64,000 nt of DNA from Diadema setosum (GCA_033980235.1 CM067077.1:1671501-1735500); one strand, 5' to 3'; counted from the stretch's first letter, positions 12,063 to 23,791 are shown. The notes: a model not told the origin generated them from the letters alone. Program-made: numbers and translations.

Positions 12063-13300
12063 TTCATTATTTTTTTTTCATTTCCATGTTTTCCACCTCC
12101 CAATGCATGCCTTGAAACAGCTGTGGTGCAGAAGAATTAAATTTGGTACTAAAGCATTGCGGAGAGTGGCTGATAGTACTATTAATTGCCATGTACCTGT
12201 GCCATCTTTCCTCCTACTCCAGTCCCTGAAGTCAGGGATCACATCAAATAGGGTGGTTTCTGATGATCTGCTCCCACGTTATGACGAGATGATGCCTACC
12301 CTCGTTGACGCAGGCTGCCCCAAACCTTGTTGCTCATCAGTCCTTGCTGGACATGAGCACGATTATTAAAGTAGTTAATGCGTCAATGAGCTCTGGTTTG
12401 CTGACCCATACTACTACTGCATTTTGCATGCCTCATCAAAGCAAGTCTCAAGTAATGTCGCACCCTGTCAGTGCCTGATGTTGGGCTCTGGAAGAGAGGT
12501 ATGCTGTACAGGAAAGAGCTGAAAAGGCCTTTATCTTTTCAAAACCACGCCCCACCCGTACCTCCCTCAAATCAAAGGGATTAAAAAAAGCACACTACCA
12601 AAAATGTGATGTTATGCTCATCCGTGCGATTGTATACGTTTTCAGAAAATGCTTTCAGAAAACATTATGTCATCTTTTGTAAGGATATCTTTGCGTAGAC
12701 CGCATCTAAGTTGTTGGAAAGCTGAAGGGTTGTGAGATCACAATTCCTGTTGGATATTTCCGTCTCGAATCAGGTGCTCAGGATGAGTTGTCCGTCCCAT
12801 TTATTCTTGGATATCTGTGCGCTGATAAATGAGGGCAGTTCTTTATTTTTCAATCTCAATTTTCAGGAAGCCCCTACGCTCTTCCAATCATGATTTGAGA
12901 TTTGAGTGGTGCCATCACCATCTCTTGTCAGAGGACTGCACAGTGTGGCTGAGCAAAAATGTTAAGATTATTTTCTTCGGGATCAGTATCCAATACAACA
13001 TCAATAGGTGTTCAGTTTCCCTAGTCATTTGCGCTTTCAGTAAAGAAACGGTTTCGTTTGATAAAAAGAGAATAAAAAAAAAGATAAGAAAAAACCTTCA
13101 GTTGAATTGTCTTCACCTACTCTGATACGATACTGCCATTAAAGGACTTTAATGATCGAATTTAGTTAACTGCCCCTAAATACTGGTCTGACCTGGATTG
13201 AGGAGCTCGATTAGTCGGAAGCAAGGGAGAGAATGCATACACCAATTTCAGCAGGAGTAGAATCATATCGCTTGCCAGCTGGAAAGTTATATAATTGACC
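12063..13300. other. No gene recognised
   Basis: Methionine-initiated frames up to 130 codons touch this stretch but have no domain, no splice context and no similarity that I recognise. Nothing else stands out. Confidence 0.4.
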
Positions 13301-13304
13301 ATGA

Positions 13305-13655
13305 AAGGTGACGAGGTGGCTCAGTCGGTAGCGTATGACTTGCGATCTAAAGACTTGTGTTCCGGCGCGGGTTCGAATCCCACTTATCTCAAGTCTAGCT
13401 GAGCAATGGTGTGTGTTGTCATATCGTCTCCTCTGGTAGAGGAACAACACTTTGCGCCTCATCACTTGGATATAAAAAAGTGGAAGTCCCTTGTGTGAAA
13501 GAATCACAAACCCAGACACATTAAAAGATCCCGAATCGGCATTCCGTTATCGGAAAACTCAAGGTGCATAAACCGGTAAAGTGGTCCACCCCTAGTACAT
13601 ACAACTGACCAGCTAGTTGCATACGGGCTATCCAGCTATCTCGTCAGAAGGAAAA
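13305..13655 (+). mobile_element. tRNA-derived SINE, copy 1
   Basis: A tRNA-like head carries the pol III A box (TGGCTCAGTCGG, ~13317) and B box (GGTTCGAATCC, ~13370). The acceptor stem does not pair, so it is not a working tRNA. A ~250-bp body follows, with GTGTGTTGTCATATCGTC and GTGTGAAAGAATCACA, then an A-rich end (GAAGGAAAAAAAAA). The same body is in the minus-strand copy at 50000-50215. Confidence 0.75.
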
Positions 13656-13740
13656 AAAAAACGAAGACAAACTAAGATTAGGCGTGTTTATTACCCTCTT
13701 TGCCATTGCACGCTGATTCGGCACCTTGGAATAGGATGGC

Positions 13741-13770
13741 GGCCGTATATATATATATATATATATATAT
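13741..13770. repeat. (TA)n target of the LTR element
   Basis: The TA run abuts the left LTR, and ATATATAT resumes right of the other LTR at 19271. The target duplication (ATAT or longer) is ambiguous because of the microsatellite. Confidence 0.85.
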
Positions 13771-15113
13771 TGTAGCGAACAACGGGGCCTTGGCACTTAT
13801 GCAGACCGAGCCGACCGTCCGTTTGATCGAAATATACGATCACTCTATTGAAGAGGATAAAACCTTAAGTTTCCCACCACTTGTACGTCACCAGTCTACA
13901 CCTTGCACTTCACACCATCTGATTCAACGGCACATTCTCACTCTCATATCTAATTCACCCAACACACTGACAAGTGAATTTTCACTCTCACTCCCGACGT
14001 CGTTTCTAGAGTACGTCATCCTCCAACGTTCGCCCTGGAAGTACGTCGTTTGTACTTTTCATTTCCAAAGTACTGTACTTCGTTCTCAGACGTCAGTTCT
14101 GGAAGTACGTCGGACGTACTTGTTTCTTCCAAAGTTCTGAACTTCGTTCTCCGACGTCTGTCCTGGATATTCAGTTGTCCCACGGTGCAGCAAAGCCCGC
14201 TCGAGAATGCTCGCAAAGGCTGCTGGACGAGTTGTCTTCTGCTCCAGAACCACCGGTTGCCATCCTAGTTCCACCAGCATTCATTCCAACCAGTACTTGT
14301 GTTATACTGAACACGAATGCATCACAACTTCAGAGGCGATGTACCGGAACAGCAACTTTGTTTATTTACAAGTATAGTGTATACATGCTCTCATTTAGAA
14401 CATCTTATCGAGTACAACACACATGTTCAGTCTCAATCCTCCTCCTCTTTGGTCAGAGTGTATGAGCAGAGTATAGTGCAAGAACTGTGTCGTGCACCTA
14501 ACCCTTTTTGAATCCGAATATGAGGTTGCTAATAGTACCTGTGTGGAATTATTATAGGCATGGTTATCAATTTCCCCTAAAATTTCCTTTATTATTTCTT
14601 TATTTTTACACAGAGTTAAGCTATCCCTTTAAACTCTTCACAGTTTGATTGAAATCATTTAAATCAAACATCAACACCATATTCAGTCCCATAACTGATC
14701 ATGTTTACTAATTAATCGACGTTAATTGTCTAAAATGTGTCATATGGCCAACCTGTATACACACGTATACACACACAATGCTAAATGTATGTGTCAAACC
14801 TTTGTAACACAACTTTGAACTAACTGTAGGAATTATCGCTGCACTTATCATCCACACTTTTTATCACTATCTGAATCTCCACAAAAACCACTAATTGACA
14901 AATAATCATCAATACAGAAGACTGACTTAAAGGAACAATTCAAACACTCTTTTAGAATGCATAGCTTGTTACATGTATAAATCAGCACAAAGTAACCACG
15001 ACTACATTGTGTTACTAAATTGCTATAAACAAATTTCACTCTAACTGTGGTTTCGCACGAATTCCACATGAAATGCACCACACACTACACAAAATAGATA
15101 TCATTTTGTTACA
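13771..15113 (-). repeat. 3' LTR of the Gypsy element
   Basis: 1343 bp, nearly identical to 17928-19270. It contains two or three diverged ~60-bp repeats around 14000-14165, each with ACGTC words and GGAAGTACGTCG. Plus-strand frames here are LTR artefacts that recur identically in the other LTR. Confidence 0.95.
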
Positions 15114-15116
15114 CAA

Positions 15117-15127
15117 CTCCCCCCTCT
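15117..15127 (-). other. Polypurine tract
   Basis: On the minus strand the sequence AGAGGGGGGAG lies three bases before the 3' LTR, the expected priming site for plus-strand DNA synthesis. Confidence 0.85.
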
Positions 15128-15526
15128 AATAAGCTTGGTCCCCAAGCTTAACAAATCAAGCTTAATTTATCTTTTGCATAATACAAGTTCAACAAACACT
15201 CTTCTCGAGACTTCTGATCGATTAAACCAAACTACAAAGAACACTTGAAACATATTTGAAACAAATCAAAGTAACTTAAACTAAAGTGAACTGGCAAGAG
15301 CAAACAAAACAAAGAAAATACGCAGTGAGGAATGAATGTCTTTCACAGAGTCCGTTTTAGTGCCCATTCAACCTATCACTTATAGTCCATGTTCACTACA
15401 CTCTAATTCACTCCATCGCCACTCGTTTCATCTCCTCTGTGACAATCTCGATGTATTCCCCAATGTTGCTGATGTACCGTTCCGTGCGTCGGATGACAAC
15501 GACGTTGTTGGGAATTACGAATTCCC

Positions 15527-17857
15527 TCACGCTGTCTTCAAGCGCGGTGGACGCAGACGTCGATGTCGACGTCCCCTCACCCGGTAGACTGCTTCCCTGA
15601 CTCTGTGCCTGCCATCCAGCACAGTCTGGGTTCCTGCGTCGCAGACTTCCGGTAAGGGACTCTTTCTTCCTGATGAGGTGGACTCGGCTGCTGAAGCCTC
15701 CCGGTAAATACTCCTTGCTGGCGATGCAGCCCTTTCTGCAGATGCCTCAGGTGACGGAGACCTTCCACCTGTAGAGGTCGTTTTCGCTGGCGAAGCCGCT
15801 CGAGAGGGCGTCTTCCCTCCCGATGACACTGACAACGGGGATGCTTCTCGTGGCGGTCTCGTTTCCTCACGAACTGGGCTCGAAGGTGGCACTTCTACGG
15901 GAACGCTGTCCGGGGGGTTGCTGTCTTCTCGCCGGCTCCGTCGGGAACGATGCTTCCCACCCCTCGACCTTCGTCGGTTGGACCCCTTCCTCTCAGGGGC
16001 CACTGTCTCGTGAGGTTGCTCCACCAGTCCTGTCCTGAAGGCTGTTTCTGACTGCTTTACTGTCCCAGGAAGAATGACTTCGGGCCCCGCGGACACTCTC
16101 GTCTTCTCCGCGGCTACCATCCGGTAACAGAACGCTCGCCCATGCGGGTCTCTGCATGGGATATTCCCACAAGGAGTTCGTAACTCTAGTTTACGACAGT
16201 CTAGTACGGCATCCGTCTTGATGAAGAAGTCGAGACCTAGAATTCCATCATTCTGTAGGTCTGCCACCGTTGCCTCGGTTACGAATTGAGTGTTTCCCAC
16301 CTCAATCTCCACTGTTGCTTTTCCCACAATTTTCAGTGGGGAGCCGTCAACCAGTTGAACAATCTCTGTGGAAGTTCGAAGAGAAGGCTTCTTCGCCTCC
16401 ATGATCTTACTGAACGCTCTCTCTGAGATGAGGGTGTTAGATGATCCCGTGTCGAGAAGAAAAGTGATGGGTTGACCATTTGCCTTCCCTTCTACAAATA
16501 GTCCATGTCGTCTCGCATCTTGTGACATTCTCGCACTTTCTCTTTCTGTTTTGTCTCCGGACTGTTTCACCTCATTCTTCTTCTCATTCGTCTTGTCGAC
16601 CTCATCTCTCTGTTCAGCTAGCATGCGAGTGGTTTCTCTATGAGATTGTTCCGTCGCGGCCCGCGAAGAATCTGATGCCTCCTTGAGTTGTGGGCAATCT
16701 CTCTTCAGATGTCCACTTTCATTGCAGTTGTAACATCGTCGAGTTTCACTTGTAGTTGAAGAGAGCGGCTTTGGCTGTGGACAATTCTTCGCAACGTGGC
16801 CTTCTCTTCCACACGTGTGACACTTGATGTTTGGCCTACTTAGCTTATTCATACGTTCTTGCGCTTGGTTGGTAATTTGCTGGATGCGCCGTTCTGTTTT
16901 GGCGATCAAATTTTCGAGCAGTTTCTCAACTTTGTCGTGAGTCGGTGCTGCAACATTTCCTTGCGTCTCCTCCAGTGCTGCGCGACTATAACCAGACGCT
17001 TTCTGGTCCCTTCGCCCACCTTCCATCTTGAGGAACGCCTCCACATTCAGTGCTGCCTCCACCGCCGCGTCGAGAGTACGAGGCTGCGCTCGAAATAGAC
17101 CCTCTCTGATTCTTAGATCCAGAATGGCATCCATAAAATGCCCCCTTGCAAGTCTATCATGGCCGTCCTGATCAAAGTCAGGGTACGCAAGTGCTGTTAA
17201 GTCGCGGATGTGTTGCCCTAGCTCTTGCAGAGTTTCCTTTGGGCCCCGGCGTCGATGGCGCAACTCGGCCAAGAACACGTCTGCCTTACCGCCTGGACCG
17301 TACCGCTTATTCATTCGGTCAACCAATTCATGGTAAGTTAAGCGGCGTCCCGTCTGTTGTGACAACAACTTCACGGCTGGACCTCGTAGACTTGCTGCCA
17401 AATATTCCGTGGCTTCCTCCTCCGACCACTTGTTAATTCTGCAACATGCTTCAAAATGGCAGAGATAGTCTGATACTGGAGTTCTTCCATCAAACCTATC
17501 GGGAGTCATCTTATGTTTCGACAAACTTCTTGTGTCAAACGTTGAGCTAGGGTATGCCAATGTTTCTCTGTTGAATGCCGGCTGTGAAAACGGAGCTTGT
17601 CGTCCAGGTAAGCCTCCCGCTTCTTCTGGCAATCGCTGTCCTCTGGGCTGGTCATAACCAACTTGACTGTCAAACTGCCCCATAGGTGAAGAGTGCAATG
17701 GTGACATCTCCGGTGCCCGTACTTGTGAATTTCTTGATTCTGCTTTTGGCTGCATCGACGTTCGCAGATCTGCCATCATCTGGTCGATTTCAGCCAAACT
17801 ATTCTCCAACCGCTGCATTACATCCCGCGGCGTTGGACGTCGAATTTCAGAATCCAT
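15527..17857 (-). CDS. Gag-protease polyprotein of the Gypsy element
   Basis: A single 776-codon frame. Residues ~115-275 match the retrotransposon Gag capsid-like region (around FEACCRINKWSEEEATEYLA). Two CCHC zinc knuckles follow at ~346-359 (CHTCGREGHVAKNC) and ~375-388 (CYNCNESGHLKRDC), then an aspartic protease with the DTGSS active site at ~469-473 and the ILGLD flap partner at ~539-543. After ~residue 615 the usual lead-in to reverse transcriptase is missing. The frame runs instead into a ~155-residue Ser/Arg/Pro-rich tail like the disordered C-terminal end of some Pol proteins. This suggests an in-frame internal deletion that removed RT, RNase H and integrase (junction near 16000). 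The frame begins 50 bp downstream of the primer-binding site. It could still make particles and protease; polymerase would have to come from elsewhere. Confidence 0.9.
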   Translation of the reverse strand: MDSEIRRPTPRDVMQRLENSLAEIDQMMADLRTSMQPKAESRNSQVRAPEMSPLHSSPMGQFDSQVGYDQPRGQRLPEEAGGLPGRQAPFSQPAFNRETLAYPSSTFDTRSLSKHKMTPDRFDGRTPVSDYLCHFEACCRINKWSEEEATEYLAASLRGPAVKLLSQQTGRRLTYHELVDRMNKRYGPGGKADVFLAELRHRRRGPKETLQELGQHIRDLTALAYPDFDQDGHDRLARGHFMDAILDLRIREGLFRAQPRTLDAAVEAALNVEAFLKMEGGRRDQKASGYSRAALEETQGNVAAPTHDKVEKLLENLIAKTERRIQQITNQAQERMNKLSRPNIKCHTCGREGHVAKNCPQPKPLSSTTSETRRCYNCNESGHLKRDCPQLKEASDSSRAATEQSHRETTRMLAEQRDEVDKTNEKKNEVKQSGDKTERESARMSQDARRHGLFVEGKANGQPITFLLDTGSSNTLISERAFSKIMEAKKPSLRTSTEIVQLVDGSPLKIVGKATVEIEVGNTQFVTEATVADLQNDGILGLDFFIKTDAVLDCRKLELRTPCGNIPCRDPHGRAFCYRMVAAEKTRVSAGPEVILPGTVKQSETAFRTGLVEQPHETVAPERKGSNRRRSRGGKHRSRRSRREDSNPPDSVPVEVPPSSPVREETRPPREASPLSVSSGGKTPSRAASPAKTTSTGGRSPSPEASAERAASPARSIYREASAAESTSSGRKSPLPEVCDAGTQTVLDGRHRVREAVYRVRGRRHRRLRPPRLKTA

Positions 17858-17906
17858 TTTGACTTTCTCCGAGTCAAAACTTTCTCACTAAATCCTCTTC
17901 CAGAGT

Positions 17907-17924
17907 ATCCCACTCCTGACACCA
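17907..17924 (-). other. Primer-binding site, tRNA-Leu type
   Basis: The minus-strand 18-mer TGGTGTCAGGAGTGGGAT starts three bases after the 5' LTR. It is the complement of the 3' end, with CCA, of animal tRNA-Leu(CAG) as I know it. Confidence 0.85.
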
Positions 17925-17927
17925 ATT

Positions 17928-19270
17928 TGTAGCGAACAACGGGGCCTTGGCACTTATGCAGACCGAGCCGACCGTCCGTTTGATCGAAATATACGATCAC
18001 TCTATTGAAGAGGATAAAACCTTAAGTTTCCCACCACTTGTACGTCACCAGTCTACACCTTGCACTTCACACCATCTGATTCAACGGCACATTCTCACTC
18101 TCATATCTAATTCACCCAACACACTGACAAGTGAATTTTCACTCTCACTCCCGACGTCGTTTCTAGAGTACGTCATCCTCCAACGTTCGCCCTGGAAGTA
18201 CGTCGTTTGTACTTTTCATTTCCAAAGTACTGTACTTCGTTCTCAGACGTCAGTTCTGGAAGTACGTCGGACGTACTTGTTTCTTCCAAAGTTCTGAACT
18301 TCGTTCTCCGACGTCTGTCCTGGATATTCAGTTGTCCCACGGTGCAGCAAAGCCCGCTCGAGAATGCTCGCAAAGGCTGCTGGACGAGTTGTCTTCTGCT
18401 CCAGAACCACCGGTTGCCATCCTAGTTCCACCAGCATTCATTCCAACCAGTACTTGTGTTATACTGAACACGAATGCATCACAACTTCAGAGGCGATGTA
18501 CCGGAACAGCAACTTTGTTTATTTACAAGTATAGTGTATACATGCTCTCATTTAGAACATCTTATCGAGTACAACACACATGTTCAGTCTCAATCCTCCT
18601 CCTCTTTGGTCAGAGTGTATGAGCAGAGTATAGTGCAAGAACTGTGTCGTGCACCTAACTCTTTTTGAATCCGAATATGAGGTTGCTAATAGTACCTGTG
18701 TGGAATTATTATAGGCATGGTTATCAATTTCCCCTAAAATTTCCTTTATTATTTCTTTATTTTTACACAGAGTTAAGCTATCCCTTTAAACTCTTCACAG
18801 TTTGATTGAAATCATTTAAATCAAACATCAACACCATATTCAGTCCCATAACTGATCATGTTTACTAATTAATCGACGTTAATTGTCTAAAATGTGTCAT
18901 ATGGCCAACCTGTATACACACGTATACACACACAATGCTAAATGTATGTGTCAAACCTTTGTAACACAACTTTGAACTAACTGTAGGAATTATCGCTGCG
19001 CTTATCATCCACACTTTTTATCACTATCTGAATCTCCACAAAAACCACTAATTGACAAATAATCATCAATACAGAAGACTGACTTAAAGGAACAATTCAA
19101 ACACTCTTTTAGAATGCATAGCTTGTTACATGTATAAATCAGCACAAAGTAACCACGACTACATTGTGTTACTAAATTGCTATAAACAAATTTCACTCTA
19201 ACTGTGGTTTCGCACGAATTCCACATGAAATGCACCACACACTACACAAAATAGATATCATTTTGTTACA
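17928..19270 (-). repeat. 5' LTR of the Gypsy element
   Basis: 1343 bp, the partner of 13771-15113, with two base differences seen by eye (T versus C at 18660; G versus A at 19000). Confidence 0.95.
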
Positions 19271-19639
19271 ATATATATGTATATATTATATAATTGTATA
19301 CATATATACATTGAAACAAAGAAAGGAAAAACTGACCAGAAACAATAGTGACAACTTTCAGCAAAGAAAATGAGAAAAGAAAACGAAACCGATGGAAGCC
19401 CGTTTTATGTGCTCAAAATTCCAATATATATGAATATATACATCTATATATATATATATGTATATATATCTTAAATACAATTTTTTCATTTATTTGTCAT
19501 AATCATTATTGATATGTAGGAGGATGGAACCACTCTTGGCCCTAATTGACCATTGAAGGAGTATGGAAGAGATGACAAATGGGACAAAATAGGGGTACCA
19601 GTGAATTGTAGTTGAATGCTCACAGATGCCGTTTCGAAA
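19271..19639. other. TA-rich spacer, no gene
   Basis: Contains TA/TATACA runs at 19271-19310 and 19420-19470. No gene is visible. Confidence 0.5.
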
Positions 19640-20062
19640 AATGCACAAAATGCCTGATTTGACCATTATTTGACCTTGAAAGTGACCTTGAGAGGTGATA
19701 GTGACCTTGAATTGCAGAAATGATATTTAAAATGGCATTCTCTAGCCCCGTAAAATCTTCCACATGGGATTCATAACATTAATCAACCTTTTCAATTTGT
19801 AACTGCAGTTGACCTTTAACCCGGATGGCGGCCATATTGGATTCCACCAATATGGCGGCCCAAGGGTTTTTAGTCTTGGCGCCCATCAAAAATCCAAAGA
19901 GTATGGTACAAGGGACCTATGAGCCAAATTTGGTGCTTTTGGAAAAATCTGAACCAAACAACCCATTTTGAGCCCTTAGGCCCCCAACTATGAGCAGAAT
20001 ATGCGAAGTTGGCACGCCGTCGACTGAGTCGGACGTGCGAACATGGCACATAAAGAGTTAAA
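19640..20062 (-). repeat. Inverted copy of the 6465-7690 repeat
   Basis: Matches 6465-7080 in reverse orientation: GTGCTTTTGGAAAAATCTGA, GGCGCCCATCAAAAATC, paired ATGGCGGCC words, and ACATGGCACATAAAGAGTTA at the end. Short TGACCTTGA words occur at 19670-19720. Confidence 0.7.
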
Positions 20063-20117
20063 CTCTAATATGGTGATGCTAGGTTGCACGGGGTCCCCAG
20101 GGGTAAGGTTATGGTGA

Positions 20118-20155
20118 TCTCCCCCCCCCCCTTTTTTTTTTTGGGGGGGGGGGGT
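20118..20155. repeat. C-run / T-run / G-run palindrome
   Basis: About a dozen C, then about ten T, then about a dozen G. This homopolymer palindrome could fold back on itself and is also a likely sequencing or assembly hotspot. Confidence 0.8.
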
Positions 20156-20159
20156 AAAA

Positions 20160-20868
20160 ACATAGTATTCTCCGACCCTAGTGAGGGGATGCTTGCCAGG
20201 TTTGGTGAATTTGACCTAAGTATTTTCAAGAAGAAGATAAAAAATTTGATCCCTTGCAAGTACACTCACCTACTATTAAACTTATTATAAAACTTACCAT
20301 TATCGGGTTTTTCAGGAGATGATTTGTAAAGATTCCTTGATTTGGTGGCGTTGTCTTCTTAACCTTCATTCTCTTGGCATTGTGCCCCTTGGTGCCGGTA
20401 GGTGAGAAATAATTTCCAAATCTACAAATGTATTGATTCTACATTTCAGAAGCAGTATCTGTCAAGTTCGTTTCACGTCCTGTCTGAAAATTTGAAAAGG
20501 TAAAAATTGGGACCCGATGTGACCCCCCCCCCCCCCCCAATTCCCTGGGTATTGTGTCCCCGGGGCCCCCGTGAGGAATGTGTATGTTTTTGTTTCAGTT
20601 TTGTTATTCAGCCTGCCCGAGAGCAATCCACGATCAACTGCGTGTGGCATATCGCATAATGCAAAATATCGACCGAATGTGAGATGTGAATAGAGCATAC
20701 ACTAGCTTTGCAAACTGTGAATAGTGTCAGTGAAAGTCAAATCTAGTGTGCTCAGCCTTGATTGATACGTACGTCTTCAGACGTTTCTATTTTTTATAGC
20801 AAAACAAACGTACTACTTATTTTATTAGACAGAAACCTGCAATCTTTGATGGCTTCCTTGGTGGTAGA
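20160..20868. other. No gene recognised
   Basis: Contains a long C-run at 20522-20538. Frames here do not exceed 78 codons and show no known domain. Confidence 0.4.
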
Positions 20869-20869
20869 A

Positions 20870-21012
20870 CGGTGGATGGTATGAGGTCTCACGGTGCACC
20901 ACGTATTCTGTCTGGAGTATGTGAGTGGCCCTGAAAAGGGCCTACCCAATCCTGACGTTTCGGCAAGCATGTTCTCGCCGTTCTCAAGGGAATGAGCAAG
21001 TGTTGTTGTTGG
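20870..21012. repeat. Left arm of an inverted repeat bracketing the split LINE
   Basis: Contains GGTGCACCACGTATTC, GCCCTGAAAAGGGCCTACCC and GACGTTTCGGCAAGCATGTT. The inverted partner is at 29553-29690. Together they bracket the LINE plus fold-back element. Confidence 0.75.
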
Positions 21013-21149
21013 CGGTGGTAGTGCCTAAAGGCGCCTCATTCAATATTGAATATTTACGCCTTTTATCTCATATAAAGAAATTGTCACTCATTTTTTTCGA
21101 CAACGGAAAAAACAATAATTCCATTGTTATGTAACTAAAATAATAATCG

Positions 21150-21735
21150 TGATAACAATTTGGCGCGGGGAGCAATCTGTACGCAAAAAAGTTGAGATAG
21201 AGAAGAGCACCTCGTGTAAGACTCGCAAAATCTGGTCAGTCCTACTCGGTAATGTTACTCTTTGGAGCAGTATCTTTTACAATACAGAACGTGAGAGATG
21301 GTCTCTTGTTCTTTACAAATATCACATTGTACATTGCCATGTTTTCCTACTTTACACAAATGATAAGTAAGCTTACATTTTCAAAGTCTTAATCGATGTA
21401 ATACACATTCATCTTTTCTACTTTTACAGAATGATTTAAATTCGTATGGTGTAGGCTGAATAGTATAAAGATGCCTTCCATGCTGTGAATTTTCCTATCT
21501 CGTACACCATATCCTGGTGTTAAAATTCAACACAATTATAAATATGTAATTCTGTCACCGTATAAGAGACTTGCAAATCAACTTCTTGGTGTGCGAGTCC
21601 TGAATTTGCAAGAGTATCAGCTCTCCCATTACCTGATATTCCACAATAAGAGGGGACCCTCTAAAAACAACAACAAAGAAATAAGTTCCTTTTTTATGTA
21701 GATGTGTAATTTTGCACAGAATTGCAAAAACAAGA
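21150..21735 (-). pseudogene. LINE, 3' part: end of RNase H and C-terminal Cys/His motif
   Basis: Read on the minus strand with frameshifts, the region gives VPSYCGISGNGRADTLA, the signature near the end of RNase H domains in I-type LINEs. Further downstream comes a Cys/His-rich stretch (CDICKEQETISHVLYC) like the LINE C-terminal zinc-binding motif. It is the continuation of the fragment at 27349-29089. The two parts are separated by the fold-back element inserted in the RNase H region. Frameshifts and stops show it is dead. Confidence 0.7.
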
Positions 21736-22665
21736 TAGACAGGGCAGAGCCAGGCAAAAACTGCCTTTTTTCCAGTCAAGGTTTTCTCACTTGATTCTGG
21801 TACTTTAGACCATACTTAACAAAATAAGCTTCGGCGCCATCTTGAAATCTGTCCCGAATCCAAGATGGCCGCCAAAAATCCAAAATGGCCGCCAGAGGAC
21901 CTAAAAAGTGCCTTCTGTGGTTAAGATTTGTCTGGGGATGGGTTTTTTTTTTACTCTATTTGATGATAAATGGTAAGAGAAATAAGATTCAGTGGATTAA
22001 AATTAGAATCAGTTTCTTTTTTATTGCGAAAATCCAACATGGCCGCCAGACGCAGCTCCCGAAATTAATAAATGTCATAATAACCGGAGGGCCAAACCCT
22101 AAAAACGCGCTTACTTAACGAGTGAGTTCCACTCTCTCTACAAACTAAGTAGACCATGCTCATTTTCAAATTTCTATTGTAACAAACAACAAACCACTGG
22201 TCTACCTCAAAAAATTTGTTGCGAAAGCCTCCAAATCCAAAATGGCGTCCAAGATGGCCGCCATATTTACTGAATTTGCTATTTGAAAGATAGAATTTGA
22301 TAGAAACATCAGATTTCAACAAATGTGATGTCATATGAAAGAAAATAAAATTTCCTACAAGTTGATACCATTCTTGCGGGAGATTGTGATAAATGGATTG
22401 AAATTTTAAGGAAAATACTCATTTTTTGATATTTTTCTGAAAAAAGGAAAATCATAAAAATGCTTGATTCAGCATGAATCAGAAAAAGACTGAAGGATTG
22501 TCTTGCAACGTTTTTAAGAATTTTGCTTAACATATAATTAATATTTGGAGAAAATTAGGGGTCAGTACCATATGCGGTTTAGGAGTTATAATGTCTCAAA
22601 CTTGAAAACTCACTATGTAAAAATGTCCACTTTAGCTGTGACAAGACCTTGTTGGTCGTAAAGAG

Positions 22666-22759
22666 AGTCTGCACGCGCCAAGACTACAACACGCACCACT
22701 GGCACTGACGCTTGTAGCAGTGCCAGTGGTGCGTGTAGTAGTCTTGATGCGCGCAGACT
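22666..22759. repeat. Near-perfect 40-bp hairpin in the left fold-back arm
   Basis: Stems around CACGCACCACTGGCACT and AGTGCCAGTGGTGCGTGTAG with a ~12-nt loop. The same hairpin occurs in the right arm at 26326-26417. Confidence 0.85.
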
Positions 22760-22863
22760 TTTTTTTTGACAAACAAGAGTTTGTGCCTGCAAACTAACTT
22801 TTCATACCAAGTGGTAGCTCAGGTGACGCCGATCGCTATCATTTCAAAGTAGATTGTTCTGGA

Positions 22864-23791
22864 GCAGATGAGATGAAGCAAAAAATGTCTTTCAAATAGA
22901 GGTAGAAGCTTGAAACAACCATGCTATAGAAAGTTTAAAACAAAATTTGGATCAATCACTCAAAAACTTCAAGATTGCAGTCCATCAAAGCTGACATAGT
23001 TTATTGCGCCAAATTAAATGTATTTTATTTTAATTTTGGTACAATTTTGTCTGTTGTGCCATTTATTTATAGTTTTTATATATTTTGAACATTGTAGTGC
23101 TATTTCAAACCGTCATGGGTTTTTATGGAGATATTTTTAAAACCAGTCATATTCTACTCCGAAAAAGAAAAAAAAAATCGAGTGGAAGTTTTATTTTTGA
23201 AGGAGTTAATAACGGAAATCAGTAAGTTTAAAGTAAAATTGGAGTGAATTTTGAGTGAAAATTTTCATTTTCATTCATTTTAGAGTGACCTTAGAGATCA
23301 CTCGTCATTCTTTGCGTGATCCCTGAGATCACTCTAAAAGGGATAAAAATGAACATTTCCACTCTCGAGTGATCCTGATATCTAAAATGTGAAAACATCT
23401 ACCAATGGCATTGGTTCAATTCAATTTTGACACTATAACCCACATGGAATCAGCTTAAAACGATGTAAGAAAATCTATTCACAGTGAATACACTTTCAGC
23501 ATGCTTATTTGTAAATTCAATTCAATTCAATTCAATTCAATGTTTTATTTCATTTTTCGACAAGAACATATAAACATCACTTCTTCTTTTTTGGTAACAG
23601 AAAATCAGGTGCTCAAAACTATGTAGGATGAAAAGAATACAATAATAAATTGTAGCACTTTACATCCATTACAGATTATCATAAAACTCGAGTGATTTGA
23701 AGTAAGTAAACATTGTGGATAATTTGAAAAATGGAGGGACCCACTAAAAAGACAAGTTTTGTAGAATGTGGGCCCCTCAGAAATGTGAATA
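22864..23791. other. Fold-back core, left part
   Basis: No gene. A small palindrome (AGAGATCACTC / GAGATCACTCTAAAA) lies at 23278-23335 and a (TTCAA)n run at 23515-23540. Confidence 0.5.

Larger units (their letters stand above)
13771..19270 (-). mobile_element. Ty3/Gypsy LTR retrotransposon lacking RT and integrase
   Basis: The element is 5500 bp with two 1343-bp LTRs in direct orientation and is transcribed on the minus strand. In order it has the 5' LTR (17928-19270), a primer-binding site, a gag-protease frame, a polypurine tract and the 3' LTR (13771-15113). The LTRs are TG...CA bounded. By eye they differ at only two positions (14503/18660 and 14843/19000), so insertion was recent. The internal part is only 2814 bp. 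No reverse transcriptase, RNase H or integrase is present, so movement must have relied on enzymes from another copy. Confidence 0.92.

Noticed and set aside
12829..13125. 98-codon plus-strand frame as an exon or gene
   Set aside because: Ends in a Lys-rich run over an A-tract, with no known domain.
13700..18668. Several frames repeated identically at 13.7-14.5 and 17.9-18.7 kb
   Set aside because: They are in the two LTRs; the repetition reflects LTR identity, not protein conservation.
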